DNA from: Oncomelania hupensis
Lineage: Eukaryota; Mollusca; Gastropoda; Littorinimorpha; Pomatiopsidae
Direction: 5' to 3'
NCBI GenBank assembly: GCA_036898135.1
Contig: CM072526.1
Span: 53,858,899-53,922,898 of the forward strand
Length of the DNA: 64,000 bases
In this document: piece by piece, positions 32,735 through 44,649 of the stretch
Layout: each line of letters begins with the position of its first letter
How positions within the stretch are numbered: the first letter of the stretch is position 1
The notes under the pieces: model-generated
Databases searched by the model: none
What the model was told of the DNA's origin: nothing
Seen by the model: only the letters and a program-made list of their open reading frames with translations
Program-made: the position numbers and the translations under genes

Positions 32735-34015
32735 CCAATAATAATAATAATAATAATAATAGGCAATTTATACAGCGCTTTCCAAAATCACAAAGCGCTT
32801 TACACAAACAAATGCGTACATTGGTCAATAACACGCAACAACATACACATCCCAACACCCCAAAAAACAACAACAAAAAACAACACTCACTAAGGGCGCC
32901 CAAGAAAAGGCCTCTCTAAAAAGATGCGTCTTCAAGTTCATTTTAAAAGACGCTAGTGAAGAACTGTGACGGACGGACCGAGGTAGCGAGTTCCAGGTCT
33001 GAACGGAGAAGAAACTGAAGGCTCGACCACCGTGTCTCACCCTGTCGTATTTATCTGCAGACGAGCGGAGAGAGCGAGAAGGAACATAGACAGTCAAAGG
33101 TTCGGAAAGATAGCTATAGAAGCAGTCCCAGAGATGATGTGGTAGAAAAGACATGAGGTTTTATATTTAATTCCTTGTTCAACTGGGAGCCAGTGTAGTT
33201 CTTGAAAGAGAGGCGTGCAATGCTGTGATTTTCGTGCTTTAAAGATTAGTTTAGCTGCAGAGTTTTGGACTTGCAGAAGAGGTCTAAGGACTTTCTGTGT
33301 GTAACCCACAAGGAATTACAAGAATCCAATCTAGACTGAATGCATGCGCTAACTAGTGTTTTTGTTGTTTCTTGTGTGAGATACTGTCGAATGGAGCTTA
33401 TGCGTCTAAGGTCATTCTAACATGTAGGTAATCGGACATGTTTTTGCAATGTGTTGCTGCATGGAGAGATCCTGATCGAGAAAAAACCCAAAGTCGCGAA
33501 CAGTGTCAGAAAAAGAAATAGAAGTAGTTCCAACAGTGATAGTTGAGGGAAGAGAAGAGGGGCCTGCAGATGACGGAGAAACACGAAGAGCCTCAGTTTT
33601 GTTATCAGTTAGCTTGAGACGGTTGCTTGACATCCACGATTATACCTCAGTAACAAATTCTTGAAGGGTCCGAACTAAATGATTGTAGTTAGAAGGAGAG
33701 TCAGAGTGATTAAGTTGGGTGTCATCAGCATACATTTCGTGGCGGGCAGACTGTGAGTTAATGAGACGTGAGAGGGGAGAGGTGTACAAAATGAACAGAA
33801 CAGGGCCATGCACAGAGCCTTGAGAAACGCCAAAATCAAGCGGTTGTGCGGTAGATTTAATACAATTTACAAGAACAGCTTGTTTTTTTTCTGAGAGATA
33901 AGACCGAAACCAGTTAAAAGCACTGTTTTGGATTCCAAAATCGTTATTGAGGCATGATAAAAGAATTTCATGATCGATAGTATCAAAAGCGGCCGAAAGA
34001 TCCAAAAAAAGAAGA
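32735..34015 (-). pseudogene. CR1/L2-like LINE, 3' part (reverse) inserted in the Jockey-like LINE
   Basis: On the minus strand from 34005: LSAAFDTIDHEILLSCL (polymerase block 3), NWFRSYLSEKKQAVLVN, DFGVSQGSVHGPVLFILYTS, MYADDTQL (catalytic YADD), then LKLTDNKTEAL, FFLDQDLSMQQHI, LHWLPVEQGIKYK and the C-terminal SLRSSADKYDRVRHGGRAFS with WNSLPRSVR. The 3' UTR ends GCGCTTTGTGATTTTGGAAA plus an (ATT)n tail at 32739-32760. It is 5'-truncated and has a stop near 33637 and frame breaks near 33410 and 33310. No endonuclease domain is left. Confidence 0.8.
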
Positions 34016-34480
34016 ACTGAAATTTTTGTCTTTGTCTAAAGAAATCAGAAGATCATTTAAAACGCAAAGAAGAAATGATTTCAAATCCTTCTTTGCCTAA
34101 CTTTGCGTCCACCCGCAAAAAAGAAACTGTTTTGGCTCGCCTTCATATTGGGCATACTTATGTCGCCCATAGTTTCCTTGTAAAAGAAGAAGAACCACCA
34201 TGGTGCTTTGCATGTGATAAGTCCTTTCCCGTCCGCCATTTTATGTCTGAATGTGCTGATCTAGTTGATGAAAGATTTTTACACGATTTTGGTTTGTTTT
34301 ATTGCATATAGGTCATCTTCTGTTTATATTCTTGGTTAAATTCTATTAGTAAGGCTGATTTTATTTATATCTTTTATTATATTTAAATGTTAGCAGTTTA
34401 CTCTGAATTTGCTTATTTTATGTGGTCCTGATTCGGCTTTTGGCAGTCCGCTGGAGCCTATACACAATGAATATCTATCT
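34016..34480 (+). pseudogene. Jockey-like LINE, segment 4 (C-terminus and 3' UTR)
   Basis: Completes the LINE after the CR1/SINE insertion: STRKKETVLARLHIGHTYVA followed by PPWCFACDKSFPVRHFMSEC at 34100-34260, the Cys/His-containing tail usual after RNase H in this LINE group. The 3' UTR ends with TGGTCCTGATTCGGCTTTTG and GCAGTCCGCTGGAGCC (34421-34456), the block copied at the end of the short elements. Confidence 0.75.
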
Positions 34481-34608
34481 ACTTGTAAATATTCTTTTCA
34501 TGTTTTTATTATATCATGGCATAATTTATGGGTGTATCGTTTTTGTTTCACTTCTTGTCGTAGGTGTTTCGAGGTTAACGTTCAGTATAAATGCGTGGGA
34601 ACTTGCTT

Positions 34609-34609
<1 letters not shown>

Positions 34610-34683
<74 letters not shown>
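34610..34683. repeat. (TAG)n microsatellite
   Basis: About 24 AGT trinucleotides; poly-Ser and poly-Val frames across it are artefacts. Confidence 0.97.
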
Positions 34684-34874
34684 AATACTGCTCTATGAAA
34701 GTAGCAATATAGTATACTGCCCTTTTGTGGAAGTTTTTAAGCCCTGGATTAGTTGTTGTTCATTCCTAGTAGTCTGTTGACAGGTACGTGTCGGCATCGT
34801 CTGTGAAAAGTACTAGACGATTGCCCCATCCCCCCCCCCTCCCGCCTCGTCTAGCCTTGCCACCATCCGCCATG

Positions 34875-34875
<1 letters not shown>

Positions 34876-34941
<66 letters not shown>
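34876..34941. repeat. (TC)n microsatellite
   Basis: 66 bp of perfect TC repeat. Confidence 0.97.
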
Positions 34942-34944
<3 letters not shown>

Positions 34945-35011
34945 GAGCATAACTCCGTGTGGAGGAAACATGCTCATGTTCGTCATGAAAAGTAACATGC
35001 AACTTATTTAA

Positions 35012-35283
35012 CCGTTCTTATCTTGTATAGCGCCTTCTCCAGTTCAAGAGCTGCTCAAGGCACTGGCCGTACAGGAGCTTAATCAAGACGCCCGAGACGC
35101 CCACTTGCAGCCTTTGTGTACATCGTCTGACGCCCAGTCAAATGAGCACAATCAGATGGGACCGGTATAGGGTGGGTGGGTGGGGGTGCGTTGAATAGGG
35201 GAGAAGGGACCTAGTGCTTGGTGGGTGTATGTGTGTAGCCGGCACTCACTCGCCTAGGACATGAGCGTCAGGATCTTTACAGT
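35012..35283 (-). mobile_element. SINE, reverse copy without clear tRNA head
   Basis: Reverse match to the body and 3' end of the SINE at 36296: TGTATAGCGCCTTCTCCAG, CAAGAGCTGCTCAAGGC, AAGGGACCTAGTGCTTGG, GCCGGCACTCACTCGCCTAG. The head with A and B boxes is missing. Confidence 0.65.
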
Positions 35284-36295
35284 CCGTGCAAAAGGGTGCC
35301 ACGTGATCAAAGTACGATATCAGTAAGATGCATAAATCTGAAGCATAGCAGATAACAGGCCTAATATCATGATTTTGGGAGAGGTCTTTCCCAAGAGGTC
35401 TTTTTAAAGTAAGTGGGAACCCTTGAAACGTTGCAGAAACACACACACAACTCCCTAGGCTTGTCACGCTGTAAGAGGTTACTGTTTGATTAGAGTATGC
35501 GTTGCGTTGCGTTGAGTAGATTATAGTCCCCGGACACTTCAGCGTATAGGGGACTGTGGTTGGAAGTACCGGGTTGCGAGCGGCACTCTTAATAAATACT
35601 CCCTTTATTGAAAAGGTGACGTGCCACAACATCAAAATTATTCTGTCCCACTTGCGTATCAGCATTTGTTTTTAATATAGATCATATACCTATCTATAAT
35701 ATAAATGTATATCTTTCTTTCTTTCTTTTTGTTTAAAGAGAGATATGGACTAACTTGTTTTGCTAGAATCACACATTAGTTTTGACCACTCACTTCACTG
35801 GCAAGTTCCGTCAGGGATTCGGCATACAGTAGAAGCTGCCTCAAATAATATGACCTTGTACAGAGAACGTTAAAGTACAGTAGGTTATATACATCATGGT
35901 CACAGGTTGGTAATCGTACAGCATTAATGGCCTCCTCTGAAGAGAGAACTATTTTTTGGTAACGAATTTTCTTTCAAGATGTGACGTTGCTGCCCATCTC
36001 CATGGCCAAGCAACCAAATCGTGGAGACTTGTTTGGCATGAAGATGTTTTGCCTGATGACATCATTCAGGCGTCTTCTAACGCTCCGGTAAATCAATCCC
36101 TTGATTTTAAGCAAGCCTAGCCGATACACTGACGAGCTGAGACATGGCCGTCTGTATCTAGTGCACACATCCACACCTGCAAGCCACTGGATAGGACTTT
36201 CCTATCATTCCCTCATTCCAAGTTCAGGTTCAAGTTTATTTATGTCTCTAGCCTTTGAAGGGCTTTCAGCCAAGTCGGACAAACATAAGGTCATA
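35284..36295. other. Unassigned DNA
   Basis: No recognised element. Minus-strand frames of 139 codons (35246-35665) and 66 codons (35974-36174) exist, but they show no motif, splice support or repeat family that I know. The second could be an exon; it is not called. Confidence 0.4.
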
Positions 36296-36720
36296 GGGAG
36301 GCATGGTGGCCTAATGGTAGAGCTTTGGCTTGCGGATCTGAAGGTCCCGGGTTCGAGCCCAGGCCGGGGCATTGTGTTGTGTCCCCGGGAAAGACACTTT
36401 ACTCCCGTTTCCTACTCCTTCGGATGAGAGTATAAACCGAGGTCTAGTCTGTGTCGCATACATTCCATCATAACGGACTTTAAAGATACTGACGCTAATG
36501 TCCTAGACGGGTGAGTGCCGGTGACAAGAACACACCCAGCATGCACTTAGGTCCTTCTCCCCCATCCCTGGCTGCCCAGGATTGTGCTCAGTTGTACGGG
36601 CGTCAGACCATGCGCCCAAAGGTTGCGGGTGGGCGTCTCGGGCGGCTTGAGTTAGATCCTGTATCGGCCAGCGCCTTGAGCAGCTCTTGAGCTGGTAAAG
36701 CGCTATATAAGAACGATAGA
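36296..36720 (+). mobile_element. tRNA-derived SINE, full-length copy
   Basis: 425 bp. The head has A box TGGCCTAATGGTAGAGC (36307-36323) and B box GGGTTCGAGCCC (36349-36360). The body contains CCCCGGGAAAGACACTTTAC and the words shared with copies at 2157 and 35012. The 3' end is CCTTGAGCAGCTCTTGAGCT then AAAGCGCTATATAAGAACGA. Transcription by RNA polymerase III from the internal boxes is the expected behaviour of such elements. Confidence 0.85.
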
Positions 36721-36841
36721 CAAAGTAAGATCAAAAAGCTGTGATCACTTTATTCCATGCATTCAATACAATAATTATATAAACAATATGAATAATATAA
36801 CAATTCTGACGTGCACAAGCACACATATCAATTAAAACAAA

Positions 36842-37198
36842 GTGGGTTGTCTGATCGTATATAATTATATAAGTACTTTTATGAAAAATAAAAATATAAA
36901 GGATAAGGTGGGGAACTCGTACTTTGGTAGCACTGCAGAGGACAAACACAGACTGGAAAGAATAGTCAAACAGGCAGAGAGGGTAGTGGGGGTTGTTTTT
37001 CCTAACCTGGATGAATTGGTGCACCACAGAACCATCACCAAAGCACACAAAACTGTTGGAGATGAGTCTCACCCCCTGCATGATCAGTTTGCACTCATGC
37101 CATCTGGGCGTAGGTACCGTGCTGCCAAGTGTAGAACTTCTCGCATGCAGAAGTCTTTCATACCATCCACCATTTCAGTCCTGAAGGGTATAAGGTAG
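36842..37198 (+). pseudogene. LINE C-terminal fragment
   Basis: The frame of 118 codons carries KVGNSYFGSTAEDKHRLERI, RVVGVVFPNLDELVHHRTI and ALMPSGRRYRAAKCRTSRMQ followed by SFIPSTISVL. The LPSGRRYR...TSR..NSFFP-type ending is the usual C-terminus of several non-LTR retrotransposons, after the polymerase. The upstream polymerase is absent. The family within the LINEs cannot be settled from this tail alone. The sequence to about 39090, ending GCCAATAAACAATGGAAGTT, looks like its 3' UTR, with a minisatellite and solo LTR inside. Confidence 0.6.
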
Positions 37199-37231
37199 CT
37201 GGTTCAATGTGCTGTCCTTACCCCCTCCCAC

Positions 37232-38500
37232 CTACCCCATAACCCACATGTTGTAGTAATGTGACCACGTGTATCATGTAGTAGTGCTCCTATCACATGT
37301 TGTAAAAATGTGACCACGTGTATCATGTAGTAGTGCTCCTATCACATGTTGTAGTAATGTGACCAAGTGTATCATGTAGTAGTGCCCCTATCACATGTTG
37401 TAGTAATGTGACCACGTGTATCATGTAGTAGTGCTCCTATCACATGTTGTAGTAATGTGACCACGTGCATCATGTAGTAGTGCTCCTATCACATGTTGTA
37501 GTAATGTGACACGTGTATCATGTAGTAGTGCTCCTATCACATGTTGTAGTAATGTGACCACGTGTATCATGTAGTAGTGCTCCTATCACATGTTGTAGTA
37601 ATGTGACCACGTGTATCATGAAGTAGTGCTCCTATCACATGTTGTTGTAATGTGACCACTTGTATCATGTAGTAGTGCTCCTATCACATGTTGTAGTAAT
37701 GTGACCACGTGTATCATGTAGTAGTGCTCCTATCACATGTTGTAGTAATGTGACCACGTGTATCATGTAGTAGTGCTCCTATCACATGTTGTAGCAATGT
37801 GACCACGTGTATCATGTAGTAGTGCTCCTATCACATGTTGTAGTAATGTGTTACGTTGAAACGCGAACGATAGTATGTCTGAAGCGCGCACGATAGATCT
37901 AATCGTTTCGATTTGCAAAGTATTCAATGATGGAGTTTATTTACCTTTGATTTGAGTTTGCATGGTTGTTAGGAGAGGCTTTGTATAACGTTGATAACTT
38001 TCGTTAGTCGATATTGTTGTAGAATTCTCTGGATCCGCTTGTTTACTATCGATCGAAGTTTCGGGATAATTGTCGAAGTTTGAAGGAACGTTCCCGGAAG
38101 GAGAAGAAATATGTATGACGTAAGACAGTGATGACGAAGTTTAAAGCGATTGTAAATTGCGTCAAACGAGATCGTTCCACCTTGTTCTGGACTAGAGAAA
38201 AAAATTATATATTCGATGCTCTGTGTGTTGTTGTAGATAGTTGTTGATAGTGAGTTGGAAAGTAAGAGTTGAGTTGAGAATTGTATGCAGATGTTGATGT
38301 GTGCTGAATAAAAGTGGAAAACTTCATACGTCGACTCCGTATCTTGTTGATGAGTGAGCAGGCTGCGTGGATAAACGAATATGAGTTACACCTTATCAGG
38401 ATTTCAGCATCGGGGCTGAATCAACTACTGATAAAAAAAACCACTAACATCAAACGGAGTGTAACATAATGTGACCACGTGTATCATGTAGTAGTGCTCC
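37232..38500 (+). repeat. 49-bp minisatellite split by a solo LTR
   Basis: About 12.5 units, each containing TGTAGTAATGTGACCACGTG, TATCATGTAGTAGTG and CTCCTATCACA, period 49 bp (first unit at 37261, next at 37310). The array breaks at 37849 for the LTR and finishes with one partial unit at 38467-38500. Confidence 0.92.
37844..38471 (+). mobile_element. Solo LTR 2 (with TAATG target duplication)
   Basis: LTR of 618 bp (37849-38466), TGTTACGTTGAAACG to GGAGTGTAACA, with TAATG at 37844-37848 and 38467-38471. Same family as solo LTR 1: shared ACTATCGATCGAAG, AATAAAAGTGGAAAACTTCA and CAGCATCGGGGCTGAATCAA. It differs by many substitutions and small gaps, so the two are independent insertions of an older family. 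Confidence 0.88.
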
Positions 38501-39088
38501 AATCATCCTTTTTTATTGTCATGGTGTCTTAATACCTTTATCTATGCCTGTATTTGATCACTGAAACTGTTGACACCTGTAGGTGCTTGTGTTTTAGCCT
38601 TGCAAAATGTTTTGCTAGATCTACTTAATTGTCTCAGAATATTGGTAAAGTGTCTCAGTGCGCATTGAACAGGATGATACACTGTGCATATATGTACTTT
38701 ATTATTGCTGTTATTATTATTGCTATTATTATTTCCTTCTACTGTTTTAGGGTTTTACATGTATTGATATGTTCTGAGACTGAGCTTTTAGACACCAATA
38801 TGTTGCGATTTAAACTAGCTTTTTAATACATTGACTTTCTATTTATTAGTATTATTATATTGTTATTATTAAATAGTATTAACCTCATTCATTTGTTTAT
38901 TGGTGTGCGAGTCAATGTTACGTGAATGTGTGTGTGTGTGTGTGTGTAGGTGTGTGTGTGTGTGTGTGTGTGTTTAATGGGTTTTTATGTGTTCTTTTTT
39001 CCTTTCTTTCTATGCGCGAAGCAAATTCTCTAGTATGTTGTCAAATGTACTGTACTTGGAGCCAATAAACAATGGAAGTTGAAGTATT
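38501..39088 (+). other. Probable LINE 3' UTR with (TG)n
   Basis: AT-rich non-coding DNA with a TG tract at 38930-38972, ending in CTTGGAGCCAATAAACAATG. Inferred to be the 3' UTR of the LINE tail at 36842; the minus-strand boundary is not proven. Confidence 0.4.
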
Positions 39089-39589
39089 GTTCTAGTTTTG
39101 TAACTGATATGGGAATTCCACAAGGTTCTATAATATCTCCAATTTTATTTCATATATTAATTTGTGACTTGCCGACAGTTGTGAGTAACGCTTGCTCAAT
39201 ATGCAGATGATATAGCTATGTGGATGAATGTACATTTTTAAAAGAAATCCTCTTTGTATGAAACAAAACAGATTGAAAAATTATATTAAAAAGAAATAAG
39301 GAACATCACAAAGTTTATGAATGAAAATGGTCTTGAACTGTCAAAAGAAAAAAAATTGTACTTTGAAAATAGTCATGAACCAATACAATTTCAAAATTTA
39401 TTAATTTAAAATAAAGAAGTAAAATATGTTTCAGAAGTTACATATACGTTTTTAGGAGTGTATTTAACATGTAAGCTACATTGGAAAAGACACATAGAGT
39501 ACTTAATACAAAAGGCTGTTAAAAGTTGTAACCTATTGAAAATTATAAGTAAACAATCTTGGGAACAAGATTAAAAAATATTAGTTCAT
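39089..39589 (+). pseudogene. I/Jockey-like LINE, reverse transcriptase fragment (part 1)
   Basis: In shifting frames: VTDMGIPQGSIISPILFHIL, then QYADDIAMW (catalytic YADD, around 39197-39225), FMNENGLELSKEKK, YTFLGVYLTCKLHWKRHIEY and AVKSCNLLKIISKQSW. Frameshifts and stops are frequent. It is interrupted at TTAGCTAGCGC by an RTE copy and continues for about 100 bp after it. It may belong to the same family as the RNase H fragment at 14361-15403. Confidence 0.65.
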
Positions 39590-39600
39590 TTAGCTAGCGC

Positions 39601-41251
39601 ACAGCAAAGGAGAACTGGATAGAAGATCAATGCCAGGAAATAGAGAACAGTCTGAACAAGACCTACCAGATTGTGAAGCGGCTGACAAGTGTTAAACAGC
39701 CCAAGGTCTCCACGATCCAAAGCAAGTCTGGCATATGCCTTACAGAAGAACAAGAAGTCTTGGACAGATGGTCAGAGTACTGCTCTACTGTAACCTTTAC
39801 AATCACACACCAAACGGAGACCCATCAGTTCTAGCATGTCCCGAGAACATAGAAGAAGAAAAAATCCTCCCAATTCTCCGAGAAGAAATTGAGGCAGAAG
39901 TGCAATCGCTGAAGAAAGGGAAGTCAGCGGGAGTGGACAACATACCCGCGGAATTGCTTCAAGCAGGAGGAGAAGCGATGATTGACGCCCTCACCATTAT
40001 CTGTAACAAGATCTGGCAGAATGGGCAGTGGCCTACACAAAGGACCCTTTCGCTTGTCGTCACTCTTCCAAAAAAAGGTAAATTTCAGGAGTGTGAAAAT
40101 TACCGCACCATCAGCCTCATCAGCCATCCCAGCAAGGTCCTCCTCAAAATAATACTCAACAGGTTGAAACTCCAAGCTGAACAAATCATAGCTGAAGAAC
40201 AAGCAGGATTCAGGGCAGGGCGAAGTACCACTGAACAGATTTTCAACATCAGAATAATCTGCGAGAAATACCTACAGCACCAACAACATCTATATCATGT
40301 GTTCGTAGACTTCAAGAAGGCGTTTGACCGAGTCTTGCATGCAGATCTGTGGGCAACCATGAGAGTGCACAACCCTAAAATTATTAAAGTTATCAAAAAC
40401 CTGTATGACAAGGCTACCAATGCAGCCCTCGGAAACTGGTTCAGAACAAGAAATCGGGGTGCATCAAGGATGCCTATTCTCTCCAACACTCTTCAACATC
40501 TTCCTAGAGCGCATCATGTCAGATGCCCTTGCAGATCACGAAGGCACAGTCAGCATAGGGGGTAGAGCAATCTCCAACCTGCTTTTGCCGATGACATTGA
40601 TGGATTGGCTGGACATGAAGAAGAACTTGAGCAGGTGGTACAGAGGCTTGACACCACCTCCAGAGCCTATGGAATGGAAATAAGTGCAGAGAAGACCAAG
40701 TTGATTACCAACAACACCAATGGCATCAACACGGACATCAAAGTCCAAGGCCAATCCCTCAACACAGTGCATAGCTTCAAATATTTAGAAGCCATTGTAT
40801 CAGACGATGGGTCCCGACAGGAAGTCCTCTACAGAATCGCACAAACAACTGCTGCCCTGGCAAGGTTGAAGCCCATTTGGAAAGACAGGACCATCAGTCT
40901 ACATTCCAAGGTAAAACTGCTGCGCTCCCTTGTCATCTCCATCTCCCTATACGCTTGCGAAACATGGACCCTCACAGCAGATCTACAACGAAGGAACGGA
41001 AACTCCGATGGTATAGCTACGTCACCAGATCATCAGTCCTTGCAAAGACCATCCTGCAAGGCACAGTGCAAGGAGGTAGAAGAAGAGGGAGACCGAAAAA
41101 TAGTTGGGAGGACAACATTCGAGAATGGACTGGCTTGACACTGAGCGAAGCCATCAGGGTTGCTGAGGACAGAGAAGGGAGGAGTACCTGGTTAAACGAT
41201 CATCTGTGGCGCCCCTACGACCTCCGAGTTACAGGATGGGATAGGATATGA
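39601..41251 (+). pseudogene. RTE-type LINE, reverse transcriptase and C-terminus
   Basis: A 1.65-kb 5'-truncated copy flanked by perfect 11-bp duplications TTAGCTAGCGC (39590-39600 and 41252-41262). The frame 39735-40450 holds VDNIPAELLQAGGEAMIDAL, NYRTISLISHPSKVLLKIIL, VFVDFKKAFDRVLHADLW; frameshifts near 40440 and 40580 destroy the FADD block (LLLPMTLMDWL in the shifted frame). A deletion of about 100 bp at 40990 joins DLQRR to RKLRWYSYV. Tail GGGATAGGATATG. Confidence 0.85.
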
Positions 41252-41262
41252 TTAGCTAGCGC

Positions 41263-41370
41263 CCTAGTGAGATCAATTTAAGACATGGACAAGAATCATA
41301 TTTTTCATCTTCAACTAAGTATTACTTAAAAAGTTGCAAAGCGTAGACAGCATGGCAATAAAATTTAAAA
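41263..41370 (+). pseudogene. I/Jockey-like LINE fragment (part 2)
   Basis: Continues the LINE of 39089-39589 after the RTE insertion: with one duplication removed, HLASALVRSI-like sequence is read across the joint. Only about 100 bp remain before TA/TG-rich DNA. Confidence 0.45.
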
Positions 41371-41419
41371 TATATATATTTGCGTGTATGTGTGTGTGCG
41401 TGTGTATGTGTGTGCGTGT

Positions 41420-41790
41420 ATGTGTGGGTGTGTTTTGTTGATATTTTATAATGATTTATAATGAGAAAATATTATAGTCTCCTCATATATATTTATATGC
41501 ATACGTTGCTAAATAATATGATAGGAAACCCTAGTGACCACTTGGTAGAAAGCGTCCAATATTTCCAAGCTGACCAACAGACCTCATACACAAATGAGGA
41601 GTTTTGGAAGAGTTTTCAAGGAAAACGTTTGGTGACTGGTCTAGCGAAAAAGATACATGTAGCAGACTGACAGGACAGAGTAGGAATGAGAACAAACAAA
41701 GGCAAAAGACAGCGATTGTGGGAATTTAAAGCACGACATTTCCAGAAAGTGGGGATACTATTTACAGGGAAACCCCCGCACCCGTATACG
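41420..41790 (-). mobile_element. Jockey-derived non-autonomous element, copy 5 (reverse, 3'-truncated)
   Basis: Shares GACCACTTGGTAGAAAGCGT, GGAATTTAAAGCACGACATT and GTGGGGATACTATTTA with copies 3 and 4. The terminal GTCCGCTGGACC block is missing; the left part fades into TG/TA-rich DNA. Confidence 0.65.
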
Positions 41791-41801
41791 GGGCGAGAGA
41801 G

Positions 41802-41805
41802 AGAA

Positions 41806-41860
<55 letters not shown>

Positions 41861-41921
41861 AAGAGAGAGAGAGAGAGGAGTAACTTATATATATATAAGT
41901 AACTTATATATATATAAGTAA

Positions 41922-42018
<97 letters not shown>
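41802..42018. repeat. (GA)n followed by (TA)n microsatellites
   Basis: GA repeat at 41802-41878, then TAACTTATATATATA units, then about 95 bp of pure TA. Confidence 0.97.
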
Positions 42019-42020
<2 letters not shown>

Positions 42021-42341
42021 TTAAATTCATTTATCTTACTCGATTCTTTGTTTGTTTATTTTCTAAAACGTCTAACACATTGGCCAACAAATTATTTTTT
42101 TCATATTGTAATGTCTATCACAGTTCGTCTTTTAAATTGCTTTGTTTGAAGATAGTTGGCACAGAGTCTGGCAGCAGTTCTTGCCGGTAATACACAGTTG
42201 TCAGTGCATGGTAATTTCTGCAGAGCTGTGTTATTGCACCTGTCTTCGACAGCTTTGAGCAGAGGACCCTACTGTCGCGCGCGCTTGTGTAAAACACTAC
42301 GGTGAACACAATACCTTCAGAGCGGAACATTAAGTTTTATT

Positions 42342-42429
<88 letters not shown>

Positions 42430-43640
42430 ATGATCAAACCAAATTTAGTTTCAGAAGTGAAATGCATGCACGTAACCGAGTGGCTAGTGGCTAGTGGCTA
42501 ATCTGCAACTTGCACCTCAGGTTCTTCATATAAAACAATTCACTAAAGAGACATTTACAAATCAACAGCACGTTTGTGTAACGGATGAAAATTTATGGTG
42601 CTTGCTGAAAATAATAAACTAATTAATGCAAATATGTATGTTTCCCTAATTTATTTGAGATGCATGTAAGATTTTAAGCTTTCACTATTTTATAATTTAA
42701 AAAAAAATTATAACGCAAGCTCACAAACCAAGCAACGCCAGCAACAAATCTACATTTCCACCTTAATTTACTCGAACAAATAAAGAACATTTTCCCACTT
42801 CCACTCAATTAAATGTGTATGCACAATCTCACACACACTCTCCCTCTCTCTCTTTACAAATTAAATATTTTTTTTTAAATCAACAATGTGTTCATAAACT
42901 TATTTTTCTTTGGAGAAAGGAGATATTGAATTACACTGTCCTCTTCGAGAAACTAACACTGGTCCGCTTTTTTCAAAAGTGACTCAGTCACAATCTTCCA
43001 TTCCAGTATCTCCTCGCATAAAAATAAACAAGAGTCCATGGGAATCTCAGTTTTCAATTTTAAGTGTACTTTTGCACATTTTTATAGTCTCCAATTTGGT
43101 GAGCAGCGATAAGATTGTATAGAGGCAGTACACATTGAGCGCGCATTTGATTTTAAAGGACGACAACTCGCGACACGACCTTGAATCGTCTGCTATGGAA
43201 GAAGTCGTTGGGGGATTTGCCGTGAATTAGATGGATACTCACTTCGGGAAACAATGTGTACCCCCGCAGGACGCGCACGTATAAGCTTCTATGGCGTCAG
43301 TTTTCTTTTTTTCAAGCGTAATTGACGCTCAACTGTGCTGTCAGAACAGGAATGGAAATTTCCAAGTTTACCGTTTGATTTGAGTACGGAAATCCCACTT
43401 TATCATGGTCCTAAGTAAATATTTAGGCTACGCTCATTTTTGCCCAAAGTCCCCAATTCCTGGAAATAGGGTACCTTTACGCATTCTGTCCTTTTCACTT
43501 CAGTACAAAAAAAAGTATTCTCTTTATTGGTTCTGCTTTTTCATGTTGTAGACATTTGTGTTTTGTATGACTTTGTGTTTTGTGTGTTAAAAACAAATGT
43601 TGAAAAAGAAAAGAAAAAACAATCAAACAAAACCCCATTA
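42019..43640. other. Unassigned AT-rich intergenic DNA with (TC)n
   Basis: Perfect TC repeat at 42344-42423. Elsewhere I find no supported gene, repeat family or transposon end. Short frames exist but have no motifs. Confidence 0.5.
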
Positions 43641-44209
43641 AGCTTTTACAGAAATTAATTTTATTAACAGTCTTCAGATTCCTACAAACGGCGTCAAAAG
43701 AATCTGCTCTGTGAGAGGGAATTCCACCATAATACTCACTACAACATAATACACAATACAGTCACACACACACAAACGCACACACATACACATCTACACC
43801 CCACACAACACCGTTTAAGATTTCAACTACAAGATCTTGCATACACAGTTGCAGCTTTCATCGTAATCACCCTGTACATAAAAAATATTACAAATGTGCA
43901 TGTGCATATAGGCCTACTATATCACAGACAAGCTATAGCGACAAATTGCTAATGTGCGCGCGCGCACACACACATATATATTAACAGATAACGTAGTTTC
44001 TAGCTAAGTGATATAGATCTATATACATATGACATAAAACACTGAAAAATACTTGTGTTAGTATCGATTGTGTCAAGCAAACATGCATTCCTCTCTCTCT
44101 TAGGATTAAGGTGTTTTCGAATTTCCACGGCACAACTTCCCTCTTTACCATCGTTAATACTGCTGTACCCTGGTCTGGTTATTTTGGGTAGAATACAAAG
44201 AGAGAGAGA

Positions 44210-44249
<40 letters not shown>

Positions 44250-44649
44250 GGTGGTGGTTTTGGAGCGACACATTGTACATGCTGGCACATGTAGATGTAG
44301 ATTAAACACTGCTTACTGGTTTTATCTCGTTTTATTATATATTAGCCATGTGTTCCAAGCCAAAGAACTGAATTCAGTAACACGATCGATTCTCGATCGA
44401 TAGTCAATTTTCAACGTTTAACCATCCTCAACCTCTTCCCATCTCTTTTGGACCCCCTCCCCCCCATCCGTCTCCCACGCATTCCTCCGCTTAACCAGCC
44501 TGGGTTCTCCTGTACTCGTAAACATTACTGAAGAAGGGGTGTGTGAGAGGTGGGCAAGCTGGACCTAAAGCAATAATCATGTCATGTAATGTAGAGGTGG
44601 ACATTGGCAAACAGGTTGTTCCATGTTGTGACTGTGCCTCTCCATAAGA
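43641..44649. other. Unassigned intergenic DNA with CA and GA tracts
   Basis: CA tracts near 43763-43792 and 43959-43974, a GA tract at 44199-44247 and a short CTGGACCTAAAGCAATAATC word (44559-44578) that is the terminal block of the Jockey-related short elements with a TGTAATGTA tail. No genes supported. Confidence 0.5.

Noticed and set aside
35246..35665. 139-codon minus-strand frame
   Set aside because: No recognisable motif, no splice context; overlaps a SINE at its end. Left as unassigned.
44055..44294. Frames on both strands over a GA tract
   Set aside because: Half of each is repeat-derived and no conserved domain is visible.
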